Below, in pieces: positions 18,099-28,700 of a DNA stretch of 64,000 bases. The notes under the pieces are model-generated. The model did not search any database. It was given only the letters and a program-made list of their open reading frames with translations, and had not been told where the DNA came from. The position numbers and the translations under genes were made by a program. Each line of letters begins with the position of its first letter. The stretch's first letter is position 1. Source of the DNA: Bifidobacterium italicum (lineage in GTDB: Bacteria; Actinomycetota; Actinomycetes; Actinomycetales; Bifidobacteriaceae); NCBI RefSeq assembly GCF_002286915.1, contig NZ_MVOG01000005.1:124001-188000 (forward strand), in the 5' to 3' direction.

Positions 18099-18369
18099 AG
18101 TAGTCCCTTTCTTATTCCTGTCCCATCCTACGCTTGGTCGCAAACCGCGCCGGCTTTTGCGACCGCCGGGCGAACGGCCTGCCGCGTCGGACGTCGCCGT
18201 GGACAGCACCGCATGGCGCGCCGTGCGCCATGGGTCGCATATGACTCATGATATATGAATACGTCTGTTCCCATCCTTTATACGGATATGCGATGACCTA
18301 CGCGGCCGTCGCGCACCCGCCCCGCATATGCGGCGGCGCGCGTTCAGCCAACGCGCAGGGTCGCGGTGC

Positions 18370-18375
18370 TAGCGT
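18370..18375 (+). promoter_or_regulatory. Possible -10 element, leaderless S9 peptidase gene
   Basis: TAGCGT lies 8 nt before the ATG at 18384 and there is no ribosome-binding site. The match to TANNNT is minimal, so this is weaker than similar sites elsewhere in the window. Confidence 0.4.
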
Positions 18376-18383
18376 AATGCGGT

Positions 18384-20747
18384 ATGACGCAAACCACTGT
18401 GCACACGAATGATGCCCTGCCCGCCGATTCCTCGATCCCCGACTACGCCGCCGCGAAGGCGCGCACGTTGCGATTCAGCTGCGGCGCCCCGCGCGCCCCC
18501 CGGCTGCTGGGCGACGGATCGCGCATGCTGTTCCTGCGCTCCGACGGCGCCGAGGACACGGTGACGTCGCTGTGGATGGGCGAGGCCGACGGCGCCGAGA
18601 CGCTGCTCGCCGATCCACGCGCGCTGCTCGCCGACGCCGACGCCGAGGACGTGCCCGCGGCCGAACGCGCCCGCCGCGAACGCGCGCGCGAAGGCGGCAG
18701 CGGCATCGTCTCCTACTCGGTCGACGCGGCCGGCCATGTCGTCGTCTTCACGATCAACGACCAGTTGTTCGTCTCCGTGCTCGACGCCGAGGCCGCGGCC
18801 GCCGACACGCATGCGCTCGACGTGCATGGCCCCGACGGCTTCGGCGAGCCGCTCCATCCGATCCTCAACCCGCGTGTGAGCCCCGACGGCACACGCATCG
18901 CCTATTCGACCGGCGCGGCCGTCATCGTCGTCGACGCCGCCACCGGCGAAGCCGGCGTCGCCTACGCGGTGGCGCAGGGCGAACGCGCCGACGTGCGCGC
19001 CGGCGTCGCCGAGTTCGCCGCGGCCGAGGAGATGGACCGCTACGACGGTTTCTGGTGGGGGCCCGATTCGCGCACATTGCTCGTCGAACGCTTCGACGCC
19101 TCGCCGGAGCCGCTGTGGACGATCAGCGATCCGGCCCATCCGGAGCGCCGCGGATTCGACCACCGCTATCCGCGCGCGCTCACGCGCAACGCGATCGTCG
19201 AACTCTACGTCGTGCATCTGGGCGGTGACCGCCTGAACGCGGAACGCACGGCGCTCGTCGACTGGGACAACGACACCTACGAATATCTGGCCGTCGTGCG
19301 TTGGGACGTCGGCCATATGCCGCTGCTGCGCGTCCTCGACCGTCTTCAGCAGCACGAGCAGATCCTGCGCGTCGACGTGCCGAAGGAACAGGACTGGAAA
19401 CGCTTGGCGCCCGTCAAGGACGGCGTCGTGCCGCTGATGCCGGTCACCGTGCTCGAGACGCACGCGAACGGCCAGTGGATCGACCTCATCGCCGGCACGC
19501 CCGCCTACACGCCGTCCGGCGCGCTCATCTGCTCGATCAACGACATGGAGAACGACACGAACCGCCTGACCGTCGACGGTCGCCCGTTCACGCCGGTCGG
19601 CTGGCAGGTGCGCGCAGTGCTCGACGCCGACGACGAAACGGTCATGTGCGTCGTGCAACGCTCACCCGAACAGGCGCCCGACGTGCCCAGGCAGTGGGCG
19701 TCGACGGCCGCCGACCACGACGCGCGCAGCTTCGACGTGGTCGCCTTCGACTACGACGGCGACGTGTACCCGGTCACCGACGAACCGGGCGTGTGGAGCG
19801 CGACGCGCGCCGGCGACGGCCTCGTCGTCACCGGCCGCGACATGGCCGACCCGCGCGCGCGGATGACGCACTACTACCGCGGCGAGGCCGTCGCCGTCGC
19901 CAACAACGCGGCGACGCCGGGGCTTGACATCAACGTGCGCTTCGTTCGGCTCGGCGAACGCGGGCTGCATGCGGCGATCGTCGCGCCGACCGGCGTGCGG
20001 TACGCGGACGCGCGCTCGCTGCCGGTTCTCATGCACCCCTACGGCGGCCCCGGCTTCCAGGAGGTCACGATGAGCCAGTCCGCGTATTGGGATGCGCAAT
20101 GGTGGGCCGAGCAGGGCTATCTCGTCGTCATCGCCGACGGCCGCGGCACGACGGGCCGCGGACCGGCGTGGGACCGCGAGGTGTACAAGGCGATGAAACA
20201 GGTCACGTTGGAGGATCAGGTCGACGCCGTGCGCGCGCTCGACGACGCGGTGCGCCGCATCAACGAGGCGGCCGCCTACGGCAGGCATGCATCCGGCGCC
20301 CGCGCGCACGGGCTGCCGCGCCCGGAACTCGACCGCGTCGCGATGATCGGATGGTCGTACGGCGGCTTCCTGTCCGCGCTCGCCGTGCTCGACGCGCCGG
20401 ACGTCTTCGCGGCCGCGTGCGCCGGCGCGCCGCCGACCGACTGGACGCTGTACGACACCTGCTACACCGAGCGCTACCTCGGGCTCGACGAGGCCGACTA
20501 CGCGCGCAACGGCATCATCGGCGACGCGCCGGCGCTGCGCCGGCCGCTGATGCTCATCCACGGCTTCGCCGACGACAACGTGACGATCGCGCATTCGCTG
20601 CGGCTGAGCCACGCGCTGATGGCGGCCGGCCGCGACCACACGTTCCTGCCGCTGACGGGCATCACGCATATGACGAACGACCCGACCGTCGCGCGCAACC
20701 TGCTGCTGCTCCAGCGCGACTTCCTCAAGCGCGCGCTCGAACGCTGA
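18384..20747 (+). CDS. S9 family serine peptidase (dipeptidyl-peptidase IV / prolyl oligopeptidase type)
   Basis: 787 residues. An N-terminal beta-propeller of the DPP-IV type (to about residue 510) contains an AAEEMDRYDGFWWGPDS segment with the paired glutamates typical of DPP-IV N-terminus recognition. A C-terminal alpha/beta-hydrolase domain carries the triad Ser in GWSYGG (near 658), Asp in DDNV (near 731) and His in THMTND (near 763). No signal peptide is seen, so it is probably cytoplasmic and acts on proline-containing peptides. Confidence 0.92.
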   Translation: MTQTTVHTNDALPADSSIPDYAAAKARTLRFSCGAPRAPRLLGDGSRMLFLRSDGAEDTVTSLWMGEADGAETLLADPRALLADADAEDVPAAERARRERAREGGSGIVSYSVDAAGHVVVFTINDQLFVSVLDAEAAAADTHALDVHGPDGFGEPLHPILNPRVSPDGTRIAYSTGAAVIVVDAATGEAGVAYAVAQGERADVRAGVAEFAAAEEMDRYDGFWWGPDSRTLLVERFDASPEPLWTISDPAHPERRGFDHRYPRALTRNAIVELYVVHLGGDRLNAERTALVDWDNDTYEYLAVVRWDVGHMPLLRVLDRLQQHEQILRVDVPKEQDWKRLAPVKDGVVPLMPVTVLETHANGQWIDLIAGTPAYTPSGALICSINDMENDTNRLTVDGRPFTPVGWQVRAVLDADDETVMCVVQRSPEQAPDVPRQWASTAADHDARSFDVVAFDYDGDVYPVTDEPGVWSATRAGDGLVVTGRDMADPRARMTHYYRGEAVAVANNAATPGLDINVRFVRLGERGLHAAIVAPTGVRYADARSLPVLMHPYGGPGFQEVTMSQSAYWDAQWWAEQGYLVVIADGRGTTGRGPAWDREVYKAMKQVTLEDQVDAVRALDDAVRRINEAAAYGRHASGARAHGLPRPELDRVAMIGWSYGGFLSALAVLDAPDVFAAACAGAPPTDWTLYDTCYTERYLGLDEADYARNGIIGDAPALRRPLMLIHGFADDNVTIAHSLRLSHALMAAGRDHTFLPLTGITHMTNDPTVARNLLLLQRDFLKRALER

Positions 20748-20760
20748 GGGGACGCGCGGT

Positions 20761-22581
20761 TCAGCGCCTGACGCCGTAGATGCCGGTGGCGATCGCCTCG
20801 GCGAAGACCTCGTTGACCTTCGGGCGCACGACCTTCATCGACGGCGTCAGGCACTTGTTCTCCTGCGTGAACGTGACCGGCAGCACGATGAACCTGCGCA
20901 CCGACTCGGCGCGGGAGACCTCGGCGTTCGCACGGTCGACGTACCTCTGGATCTCGGCGGCGACCTCCGGCAGCCCCGCGGCCTGTTCGAGCGTGAGGTC
21001 CGCCGGCAGCTTCTGCGTCGGCAGCCAGTTCTCCAGACCCTCCTGGTCGAGCGTGACGACGGCGCCGACGAACGGGCGGTTGTCGCCGACGACGACGGCG
21101 TGTTCGACGATCGGGCAGGTGGCGATCTCCTGCTCCATCGGAATCGGCGCGACGTTCTTGCCGCCCGCCGTGATGATGATGTCCTTCGCACGGCCGGTCA
21201 GCGTGATGTGGCCTTCGTCGTCGAGCGTCGCCAGGTCGCCGGTCCTCAGCCAGCCGTCGGCGGCGAAGGTCTCGGCCGTCTTCTCGGGAAGGTTGTGGTA
21301 GCCGCGGAAGACGTTCTGTCCCTTGACCTCGAGTTCACCGGTCGGCGAGATGCGCACCGACGAGCCGGGCACCGGCTGTCCGACGGTGCCGATGACGTTG
21401 TCGTGGACGCGCGTGAACGCGAAGGGGGCCGCCGTCTCGGTCAGGCCGTAGCCCTGGATCATCGTCAGGCCGATGCCGTTGAAGAACGTGGCCAGACGGC
21501 GGTCGAGCGGCGCGCCGCCGCAAGCGAGGTATTTGATGCGCGGGCCGAAGGCGCCGCGGATCGCGCCGTAGACGAGCCGCTCGTAGAGCGCATGCTCGGC
21601 GCGCTGCTTCGCGTCCGGCCGGACGCCCTGCTGCGCCATCTCGCTCCACCCGCGCGCCGATTCGGCGGCCTTCGCGAAGATGCGGCCCTTGAAGCCGGTG
21701 CCGGCCTTGCGCGACGCCGCGTTGTAGACCTTCTCGAACACGCGCGGCACCGACAGCACGAAGGTCGGCTCGAACACCCGCATGTCGTGCGGCAGCGTCT
21801 TCGTGCTCGGCAGATAGCCGATGACGCCGGCGTCGGAAGTGAACACGAAGTACTGGATGAAGCGGGCGAAGCAGTGGGCGAGCGGCAGGAACAGCAGCAG
21901 GCGCGCGTCGCCTTCGAGCATCTCCGGGACGCATTCCGCGGCCGCGCGCGTGATGCTCACGAAGTTGCGGTGCGTCAGCTCGGCGCCCTTCGGCGCGCCG
22001 GTGGACCCCGACGTGTAGACGATCGTCGCCAGATCGTCGGCGCCGACGCCGGCGATGCGTTCGTCGAGCTCCTCGTCGGAGACCATGACGCCGAGGCCCT
22101 TGAGCGCGGCGATCGCGTCCGCGTCGAGCATCAGGATGCGCTCGAGGCGCGGGCAATGGTCGAAGACGGAGTCGAGGCGGTCGAACCGTTCCTGATTGTC
22201 GGCGATCGCCAGCTTCACGTCGGAATCGTTGAGGATGCGCTCGGCCTGGATCGCCGAATCGGTGTCATAGATCGGCACCGTCACGGCGCCGACGGCGGCG
22301 AGCGCGAAGTCGAGCAGACCCCATTCCACACGCGTCGCCGAGAATATCGTGACGGCGTCGCCCTTCGCGACGCCGAACTGGATCAGGCCCTTCGCGATCG
22401 CACGGACCTCGTCGTTGAACTGTCCGGCGGTGAGCGTGCTCCATGAGCCATCCGGCTCCTTGTTCTCGGTGAGCGGGGAATCGGCGCCGGAACGCTCGAG
22501 GCGGTCGGTCAGCAACGTGTAGATCGTTTCATTGTCGCGGACGGTGAGCGCATGGCCCGGCGTCGTGTACTCGGTGAGCAT
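20761..22581 (-). CDS. Long-chain fatty acid-CoA ligase (AMP-forming)
   Basis: 606 residues. Adenylate-forming motifs are clear: YTSGSTGAPKGAELTHRN (near 185), GYGLTETAAP (near 365), GWLRTGD and GRAKDIIITAGGKNVAP in the C-terminal domain. It activates fatty acids to acyl-CoA. The start is set by an AAGGA site 8 nt upstream; the open frame runs further but lacks any signal. The gene converges on the S9 peptidase with only about 13 bases between stops. It lies divergent from the alpha/beta-hydrolase gene, which could release fatty acids for it. Confidence 0.93.
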   Translation of the reverse strand: MLTEYTTPGHALTVRDNETIYTLLTDRLERSGADSPLTENKEPDGSWSTLTAGQFNDEVRAIAKGLIQFGVAKGDAVTIFSATRVEWGLLDFALAAVGAVTVPIYDTDSAIQAERILNDSDVKLAIADNQERFDRLDSVFDHCPRLERILMLDADAIAALKGLGVMVSDEELDERIAGVGADDLATIVYTSGSTGAPKGAELTHRNFVSITRAAAECVPEMLEGDARLLLFLPLAHCFARFIQYFVFTSDAGVIGYLPSTKTLPHDMRVFEPTFVLSVPRVFEKVYNAASRKAGTGFKGRIFAKAAESARGWSEMAQQGVRPDAKQRAEHALYERLVYGAIRGAFGPRIKYLACGGAPLDRRLATFFNGIGLTMIQGYGLTETAAPFAFTRVHDNVIGTVGQPVPGSSVRISPTGELEVKGQNVFRGYHNLPEKTAETFAADGWLRTGDLATLDDEGHITLTGRAKDIIITAGGKNVAPIPMEQEIATCPIVEHAVVVGDNRPFVGAVVTLDQEGLENWLPTQKLPADLTLEQAAGLPEVAAEIQRYVDRANAEVSRAESVRRFIVLPVTFTQENKCLTPSMKVVRPKVNEVFAEAIATGIYGVRR

Positions 22582-22788
22582 GGGGGACATCCTTCGTATC
22601 AGCCTTGTTCGAGCGGCCTCCGCGGCCGCCTCGGCCATCCTACGGTACCGTAGGGAACGTGCGCGTCGTATGAATCGACAACACACGCCGGCGTCGTTTT
22701 GTAGGGAACGCACAACCGGCGGGGACGCGCGGCCCGTCGCGCGGTACGTCGAGCGCGTGAGCGCATTCCGGCGCGCGGCGTCGGCGCC

Positions 22789-22794
22789 TAGGAT
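22789..22794 (+). promoter_or_regulatory. -10 element of a leaderless promoter (alpha/beta hydrolase)
   Basis: TAGGAT is followed by 7 nt and the ATG at 22802, with no ribosome-binding site; it supports this ATG over longer in-frame starts. Confidence 0.55.
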
Positions 22795-22801
22795 GGTCGG
22801 T

Positions 22802-23875
22802 ATGGAAATCGCGATGGTCGACGAACGGCATGTGCAGCAGGCGATGGCGAGGACGGTGCTTCCCGCCACGGACACATGCGCGCATGAAGGATACATGGAA
22901 CCGGCGCGCGAGGATTGGGCGGGTCGCCCGTTGCCTCGGCTGCGCAGGCTCGGCAGGCTGCACTACGTGTGCTACGACGTGGACGAGTTCCACAGGCTCG
23001 GCATCCCCGGCGCGTCGCGCGAGAACCACGGCGCCGTCGTGTTCTCCCATGGCTTCTCCGAGTTCGCGGCCAAATACGGCGAGCTCGTGTGGTACTTCCT
23101 GCTCGCCGGCTTCTCGGTCTGCGTGCTCGAGCACCGCGGACACGGCTATTCGGCGCGCGACGTGGCCGACGACCAGATCGTCACCATCGATGATTGGCGT
23201 CGCTACGTCGCCGATCTCGCGAAGTTCACGAAGGAGGTGGGCGGCGCCTATGCGCGCGACGGGCGGCTCACGCTGTTCGCGCATTCGATGGGCGCCGGCA
23301 TCGCGGCGGCGATGCTCGAACGCCACCCGAACATCGTGGCCAGGGCCGTGCTCTCCTCGCCGATGATCAAGGCGAACATCGGCGTGCCGAACTGGCTTGC
23401 GGCCGCCGTGTGCGGCGCGGCGTGCGACCTCGGGCGCGCGAAGGCGATGGCGCCCGGACAGCACGGGTTCACGCCGGTCATCGACTGGCGCGACGAGCGG
23501 GGGGCGTGCGCCGAACGGCTCGAATGGTACAAGAAGCTGCGCATCGCGAACACGCACTACCGGACGACGGCGGCCTCGAACGAATGGGTGCGGCAGGCCG
23601 TGCGCATCTCGCGCGCCATCCTCGATCCGGACATGTGCGAACGCATCGACGTGCCGGTGCTGCTGTTCCAGTCGGGTCGCGATCACTGGGTCAGCAATCC
23701 GGCGCAGGACGTCTTCGTGCAGCGCGTAGGACGTGACGGCGGCCGCATCAGCAAGGTGCGCATCGAGGATTCGGTGCATGAGATCTTCTCGATGCCGAAC
23801 GCCGTCGTGGCGCCGTATCTGCAGCGGATCTTCCGCTGGCTGCAGTCGGAGGAGACGGTGACGGTGCTGCCGTAG
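22802..23875 (+). CDS. Alpha/beta hydrolase, monoacylglycerol lipase/lysophospholipase-like
   Basis: 357 residues. A serine-hydrolase fold has VFSHGFSEFAAKYGEL (oxyanion region, near 76), the nucleophile elbow FAHSMGAG (Ser near 161), an acidic residue after LLFQSGRDHWVS and a late His in SVHEIFSMPN. These match the serine aminopeptidase S33 (Hydrolase_4) family, which includes monoacylglycerol lipases. No signal peptide is present. The start is set by the leaderless promoter. Substrate is inferred from family and from the divergent acyl-CoA ligase. Confidence 0.82.
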   Translation: MEIAMVDERHVQQAMARTVLPATDTCAHEGYMEPAREDWAGRPLPRLRRLGRLHYVCYDVDEFHRLGIPGASRENHGAVVFSHGFSEFAAKYGELVWYFLLAGFSVCVLEHRGHGYSARDVADDQIVTIDDWRRYVADLAKFTKEVGGAYARDGRLTLFAHSMGAGIAAAMLERHPNIVARAVLSSPMIKANIGVPNWLAAAVCGAACDLGRAKAMAPGQHGFTPVIDWRDERGACAERLEWYKKLRIANTHYRTTAASNEWVRQAVRISRAILDPDMCERIDVPVLLFQSGRDHWVSNPAQDVFVQRVGRDGGRISKVRIEDSVHEIFSMPNAVVAPYLQRIFRWLQSEETVTVLP

Positions 23876-23945
23876 CGCCGCCGGGCGTCGGATGCGTTAG
23901 AATCGCCTCGGGAAAAGCGGCGCGCGCGCCGGCAGACGGCCGCGC

Positions 23946-25019
23946 ATGAGCACAAAAGCGGGGCGTACAGTGACGCGGAACGCACACGATGATCGAGATG
24001 ACGCCAACGGCACGGCCGATGCCGGCCGCAGCGCGCAGGAGCAGGTGCAGGACCTGCTGAGCCGGTCGGCGCATGAGGAACGCGCCGATGCGGCGCAGAC
24101 GCTCGCCGACGAGACCGTCGCCACGCAGTCCCTCGAACAGACGCCGCGGCGGATGATGGCCGGCGTGCTGTGCACGTTGCTCGGCGGCGCTTTGTGGGGC
24201 ATCAACGGGTCGGTGTCGAAGATCCTGATGGAGGGATACCACATCGCGCCGCTGTGGCTCGCCTGCGTCAGGGAGATCATCGCCGGGCTCATCTTCCTCG
24301 GCTGCGCGGCGGTCGGCTCGCGGCGCGCGCTCGCCGCGGCCGTGAAAAGCGTGCGCGAATACCCGATGTACATGTTCACTGCGCTCACCTGCGTCACGCT
24401 CGTGCAGGTCGCTTACCTGTTCTCGATCCATTGGACGAACGCGGGCACGGCGACGGTGCTGCAGACGGTGAACCTGCTGATGGTGCTCGTCTATGTGTGC
24501 GTGCGCGGACGGCGCCGGCCGACGGCCAAGGAGATCATCGGCGTGACTCTCGCGTTCGCCGGCGTGTGGCTGCTCGCGACCGGCGGCAACGTCAGCTCGC
24601 TCGCGCTGCCGCTGCCGGGGCTGCTGTGGGGGCTTGCCGACGCGTTCTCCTGCGCGTGCCTCGCGATCATCCCGGTCATGCTCATCGCGAAGTACGGGAA
24701 CTTCGTCGTCAACGGCATCACGTTCCTGCTGTCGGGGCTGCTGCTCACGCCCTTCGTGCAGCCGTGGAAGGATGTGCCGCAGCTCGACGCGCGCGGGTGG
24801 GGGCTGCTGCTGTTCACGATCGTCGTCGGCACCTTCGTCGCGTTCTGGCTGTACATGGCCGGCGTCGTGCGCATCGGCTCGATGCGTGCGACGATGCTCG
24901 GCACGATCGAGCCGGTCATGGCTACGATCACGGCCGTCATGTGGACCGGCGCCGTGTTCACCGGTACCGATCTGGCCGGATTCGCGCTCATCATCGTGAT
25001 GTCGTTCCTCGTGCGGTGA
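23946..25019 (+). CDS. DMT-superfamily transporter (EamA type)
   Basis: 357 residues. A hydrophilic N-terminal tail of about 65 residues is followed by ten predicted transmembrane helices in two EamA repeats. The first repeat opens with LCTLLGGALWGINGSVSKIL and the second contains LLWGLADAFSCACLAIIPVML. Such proteins usually export metabolites or amino acids. A TAGAAT box lies at about 23896. No ribosome-binding site precedes the first ATG, so the true start could be a later in-frame codon in the tail. Substrate unknown. Confidence 0.85.
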   Translation: MSTKAGRTVTRNAHDDRDDANGTADAGRSAQEQVQDLLSRSAHEERADAAQTLADETVATQSLEQTPRRMMAGVLCTLLGGALWGINGSVSKILMEGYHIAPLWLACVREIIAGLIFLGCAAVGSRRALAAAVKSVREYPMYMFTALTCVTLVQVAYLFSIHWTNAGTATVLQTVNLLMVLVYVCVRGRRRPTAKEIIGVTLAFAGVWLLATGGNVSSLALPLPGLLWGLADAFSCACLAIIPVMLIAKYGNFVVNGITFLLSGLLLTPFVQPWKDVPQLDARGWGLLLFTIVVGTFVAFWLYMAGVVRIGSMRATMLGTIEPVMATITAVMWTGAVFTGTDLAGFALIIVMSFLVR

Positions 25020-25181
25020 ACGCTGTGCGGTAGCGTGCGCGGCGCGCATGGGTGTGCCGGTTGCATAATCAAAGGTCGCCGGCGTGCGTGCGACCATACA
25101 ATCGGAGACGATTACCTGAGGCGCGCCGAGGGCCTGCGGGCGAGGCGGCCTGAGGACGGGACTGCAGAGAAAGGATCGATT

Positions 25182-25526
25182 ATGCTCTCGACGGCGCAGA
25201 ACGTGACGATGGCCGTGCTCAATGTGATCGTATTGATCGCGTTGCTTGTGTTCGGCGTGTTCGCCGTGTACAACAACAAACCGAACTTCGAACTGACGCC
25301 GGAGCACCTCTACGACCAGCAGAAGGGTCAGCAGTGGGGCATCTGGGTGTTCGTGTTCATCATCGTCAGCTGGCTCGTGACGCTGCCGGGCGTGTTCTGG
25401 ACGCTGAGCAACGGCTGGACGCAGACGCTGTGGTGGATCGAGCTCGTGACGAACGTCGCGTCGCTCGTGTGCTGCTGCGCGGCGATCTTCTACTACCATC
25501 GCCTCAACACCCGTCCGCATGACTAA
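25182..25526 (+). CDS. Small three-helix membrane protein, function unknown
   Basis: 114 residues starting MLSTAQNVTM, with a good AAAGGA site upstream that excludes longer in-frame starts. Three hydrophobic segments are visible (about 11-30, 50-70 and 82-105), the last with an unusual VCCCAAIFYY stretch. I do not recognise the family. A terminator follows about 75 bases after the stop. Confidence 0.75.
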   Translation: MLSTAQNVTMAVLNVIVLIALLVFGVFAVYNNKPNFELTPEHLYDQQKGQQWGIWVFVFIIVSWLVTLPGVFWTLSNGWTQTLWWIELVTNVASLVCCCAAIFYYHRLNTRPHD

Positions 25527-25602
25527 ATGACTAATCAGTCGTGTGACGGCGGCCGGCGATAACGCGCGGTAACACGCGATAGCCGCAGACGACGATATAT
25601 GA

Positions 25603-25645
25603 GAGGCGGCCGGAATCCATTGGGGTTCCGGCCGCCTCTTGGTTT
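25603..25645 (+). terminator. Terminator after the small membrane-protein gene
   Basis: Perfect 13-bp stem GAGGCGGCCGGAA (25603-25615) with its complement (25626-25638), followed by a T/G-rich tail. It may also serve the convergent surface-protein gene. Confidence 0.8.
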
Positions 25646-25700
25646 GTTGATTGCGATTGTCGACTATGCTGCGCTGTCGACTACGCGATCACTTCTGCGC

Positions 25701-28700
25701 TCACTCTTCGCGACGGCGCGCGCTCAGCGTGGCGACGCCGCCGACGAACGCGAGCGTGAACGCGGTGACGAGCACGGCGCCGATGTCGCCGCCGGTCGTG
25801 GCGAGCTTGTCGCTCGCGGCGTGCGCGACCTGCACCGACTGCGGCGTCTTGGAGGCGCCGGTTGTCATGCTGGTGGAGGTCGGCTTGGCGGAAGTGGTCG
25901 GCCTGGTCGACGTGGCCGGCGTCGTCGTGCCGGGCTTCGACGGGGTTGTCGGATTCGTTGGCTTCGTTGGCTGCTGCTCGGCCTTGATCGCCGCTTCGAG
26001 CGCGATCTCGGCGAGGCGCAGGTCCTCCTGACGATCCTTGAGCGCCTGCTGGGCGTCGGCGAGCGCGGCTTTCGCGGCGTCGAGCTTGGCCTGGGCGTCG
26101 GCGGCCGCCTGCTTGGCGGCGTCGAGCTTGGCCTGCGCCTCCTGAACGGCCGGCGTATTGCCGACGTTCTTCTTTGCGGCGTCGAGCGCGGCCTCGGCGG
26201 CTTTGACGTCCGCGTCGGCAGCGTCCTTGGCCTTCTTGGCGTCGTCCACCGCGGCCTGCGCCACGTCGGTGTTCTTCTGGGCGTCGGCGACCGCTTCGCC
26301 GGCCTTGGCGACCGTGTCCTTGGCTGCGTTGAGCGCCTGATTGCGCTTGGCGAGTTCGTCCTTGGCCGCCTGCAGATCGGCGACCGTCTGCTTGGCGTGT
26401 GTGAGTTGCGCGGCCGCCGCGTCAGCCGCCTGCTGCGCCGACGCCGCCTCGGCGGCCTTGGCGGTGGCGTCGGCCTGCGCCGCATCGCTTGCCTGCTTTG
26501 CCTCATCGTAGGCTGTTTGAGCCTTGTCCAGATTCGCCTTGGCGTTCTGCATCGCGGCGTACTTGGCAGCCGCGTCGTCCTTGGCCTGCTTGGCGGCGTC
26601 GGCGTTGCGGTTCGCCTGATCGAGCGTCTGCTTGGCGGCGTCGGCCTTCTGCTGCGCGGCGGTGTAGGCGGCCTCGGCGACATCATAGGTGGCTTGCGCC
26701 GTGTTCAGCGTCTCGGAGGCCTGCGTGTACTTGGCCGCCTGCTTGTTCGCCGTCCGTTGCGCGTCCTCCTTGGCCTGCTGCGCATTCGCATGCTTGGCGG
26801 TCGCGTCGTCGTAGGCCTGTTCGGCGTCCGACTGCGCACTCTGCGCCGCCTTGAGATTGGCGGCTGCCTGCGCGCTGGCCTTGTCCGCCGCATCGCTCGC
26901 CTTGTTCGCGGCCTCCACGGCTTCCTGTGCGCTCGCGAGCGCATCCTGCGCGTCCTTGAGCTTCTGCTGCGCGTTGCGGATCGAATCGACGTATTCCTGC
27001 AACTCCTGCTGGTAGACATCCGCGTCGGTGGGTGTCGTGTCGTCGACGCCGTCATAGCTGATGTCGTAGCTGCTGTTCTCCATGGCGGAGGTGTTGCGCC
27101 TGTACTGGCTCATGCCTAGGCCGGTGGAAGTCGCCTGAGGGTCGGAGCAGTTGAGGTAGTGACCGATAGTGGGGTAGAGATCAGGGTACTTTATGCTGAC
27201 CTGATACGGGGTCATCGATTCGAGACCCGGATACTTACCGCTGGCAACGGCCTCCTTATAGACGGCCTTCTCCTGCGTCCACCAACCGGTGAAGGGGTCG
27301 GGGAGTCCCATTGCCAGATTCTCGGCCAGCCAGAGGTTGGTCGTCAGCACCTGATTGTGCTCGAACTGCGCAGTCGCCGCGTTCGCCTGCACCATCGCGG
27401 CAGCCATGGCGGCGTCTGAGATCTTCAGCGGTGCAAGGCCCTCGCTGGCGCGCAGCTGGTTGAGTTCCTGGATGAGCGCCACTGCGCGGAGCATGTTGTC
27501 GAGACTCGTGGCGTCCTTGGCATCCCCGATGTGCGTGTACTGCAGCCACGATCCTCCATCGGGCGGTGCGATCTCGTCTGGTTCGCTTGGATTCTTGGTG
27601 CTCAACGCCGAATCCGTCAGAACCTGCTGCGCGAGTTCCGCATTGCGATGCTCGAACCAGCCCAGCGCGCCCTTCCGCTCGAGCTCGGTCGCGCTCGTTG
27701 CGGCCTTTGTCGCCTCGTCGACGGCCTTCTGCGCCGCCTCGAGCTTCTGCTGGGCCGCCACCTTGTCTTGCGCGGCCTTGTCGGCCGCCGCCTGCGTGTC
27801 CTTCACCCGCTGTTCGGCGTCGGCGACCTTCTGCTCGGCGTCGCTCTTCGCGGTTGCCGCGGCCGCGAGCGCCTCCGCCGTCGTCGTCTCGTCGCGTTCG
27901 GCGGCGGCGAGCGCCGCGTTCGCCTTGTCGAGCGCCTGCTTGGCGGCGTCCGCGTCGTTGCGTGCGTTCAGCAGGCCGTCGCTGGCGTTCTGATAGGTGT
28001 GGGTCGCGTCGTTGAGCGCCGCGTTGGCCTGATCGGCCTGCAAGCTTGCCTGCTGCGCCTGCTTGAGCGCTTCATCGTATTGCGTGGCGGTGTCGTCGGC
28101 GTGCTGACGTGCCTGTTCCACCTTCGCCGGATCTTTGGCATCGCCGGCAATCCGTTCCGCGTCGTCGAGCTGCTGCTTCGCGGCGTCCGTCTGCTGTTGT
28201 GCCGCGGCCGCCTGCTTGGCGGCGTCCGCGCTCGCGTCGTTGGCTTCCGACGCCGCCTTCGCGGTGCTGTCGGCGGCCTGCTCGAGCGCTTCCATGTTGG
28301 TGGCGTCCACTTGCTGCTGCAGGCCGTCCACCTTCATCTGCTGCTCGTCCACGGCGTCCTGCGCCTTCGATTCCTCGGCCTTGGCCGCAGTCTGCGCATC
28401 CTGTGCCTGCTTGAGCGCCTGCGCCTTCTGCGTCTGCGTGTCGACGGCGTTCTGCAGATGTTCGGAGGCTTCGTCAAGCTTCGTGTTGGCCTTGTTGAGC
28501 GCCTCCTGCGCCGCCGCCGTGTTCGGATCGTTGGCGATGGCGTCGTCGACGGCCTGCTGCGCGTCCTGCACGGCCGCGTTCGCCTGATCGACTTCGCCGT
28601 TCGCGTCAGTGACCGTGCCTTCGGCGTTCTTCTGCGCTTCCTGCGCCTGCGCCACTCCGTCCTTGGCGGCGTCGACGGCCGCCTGCGCCTGCTGCACGGC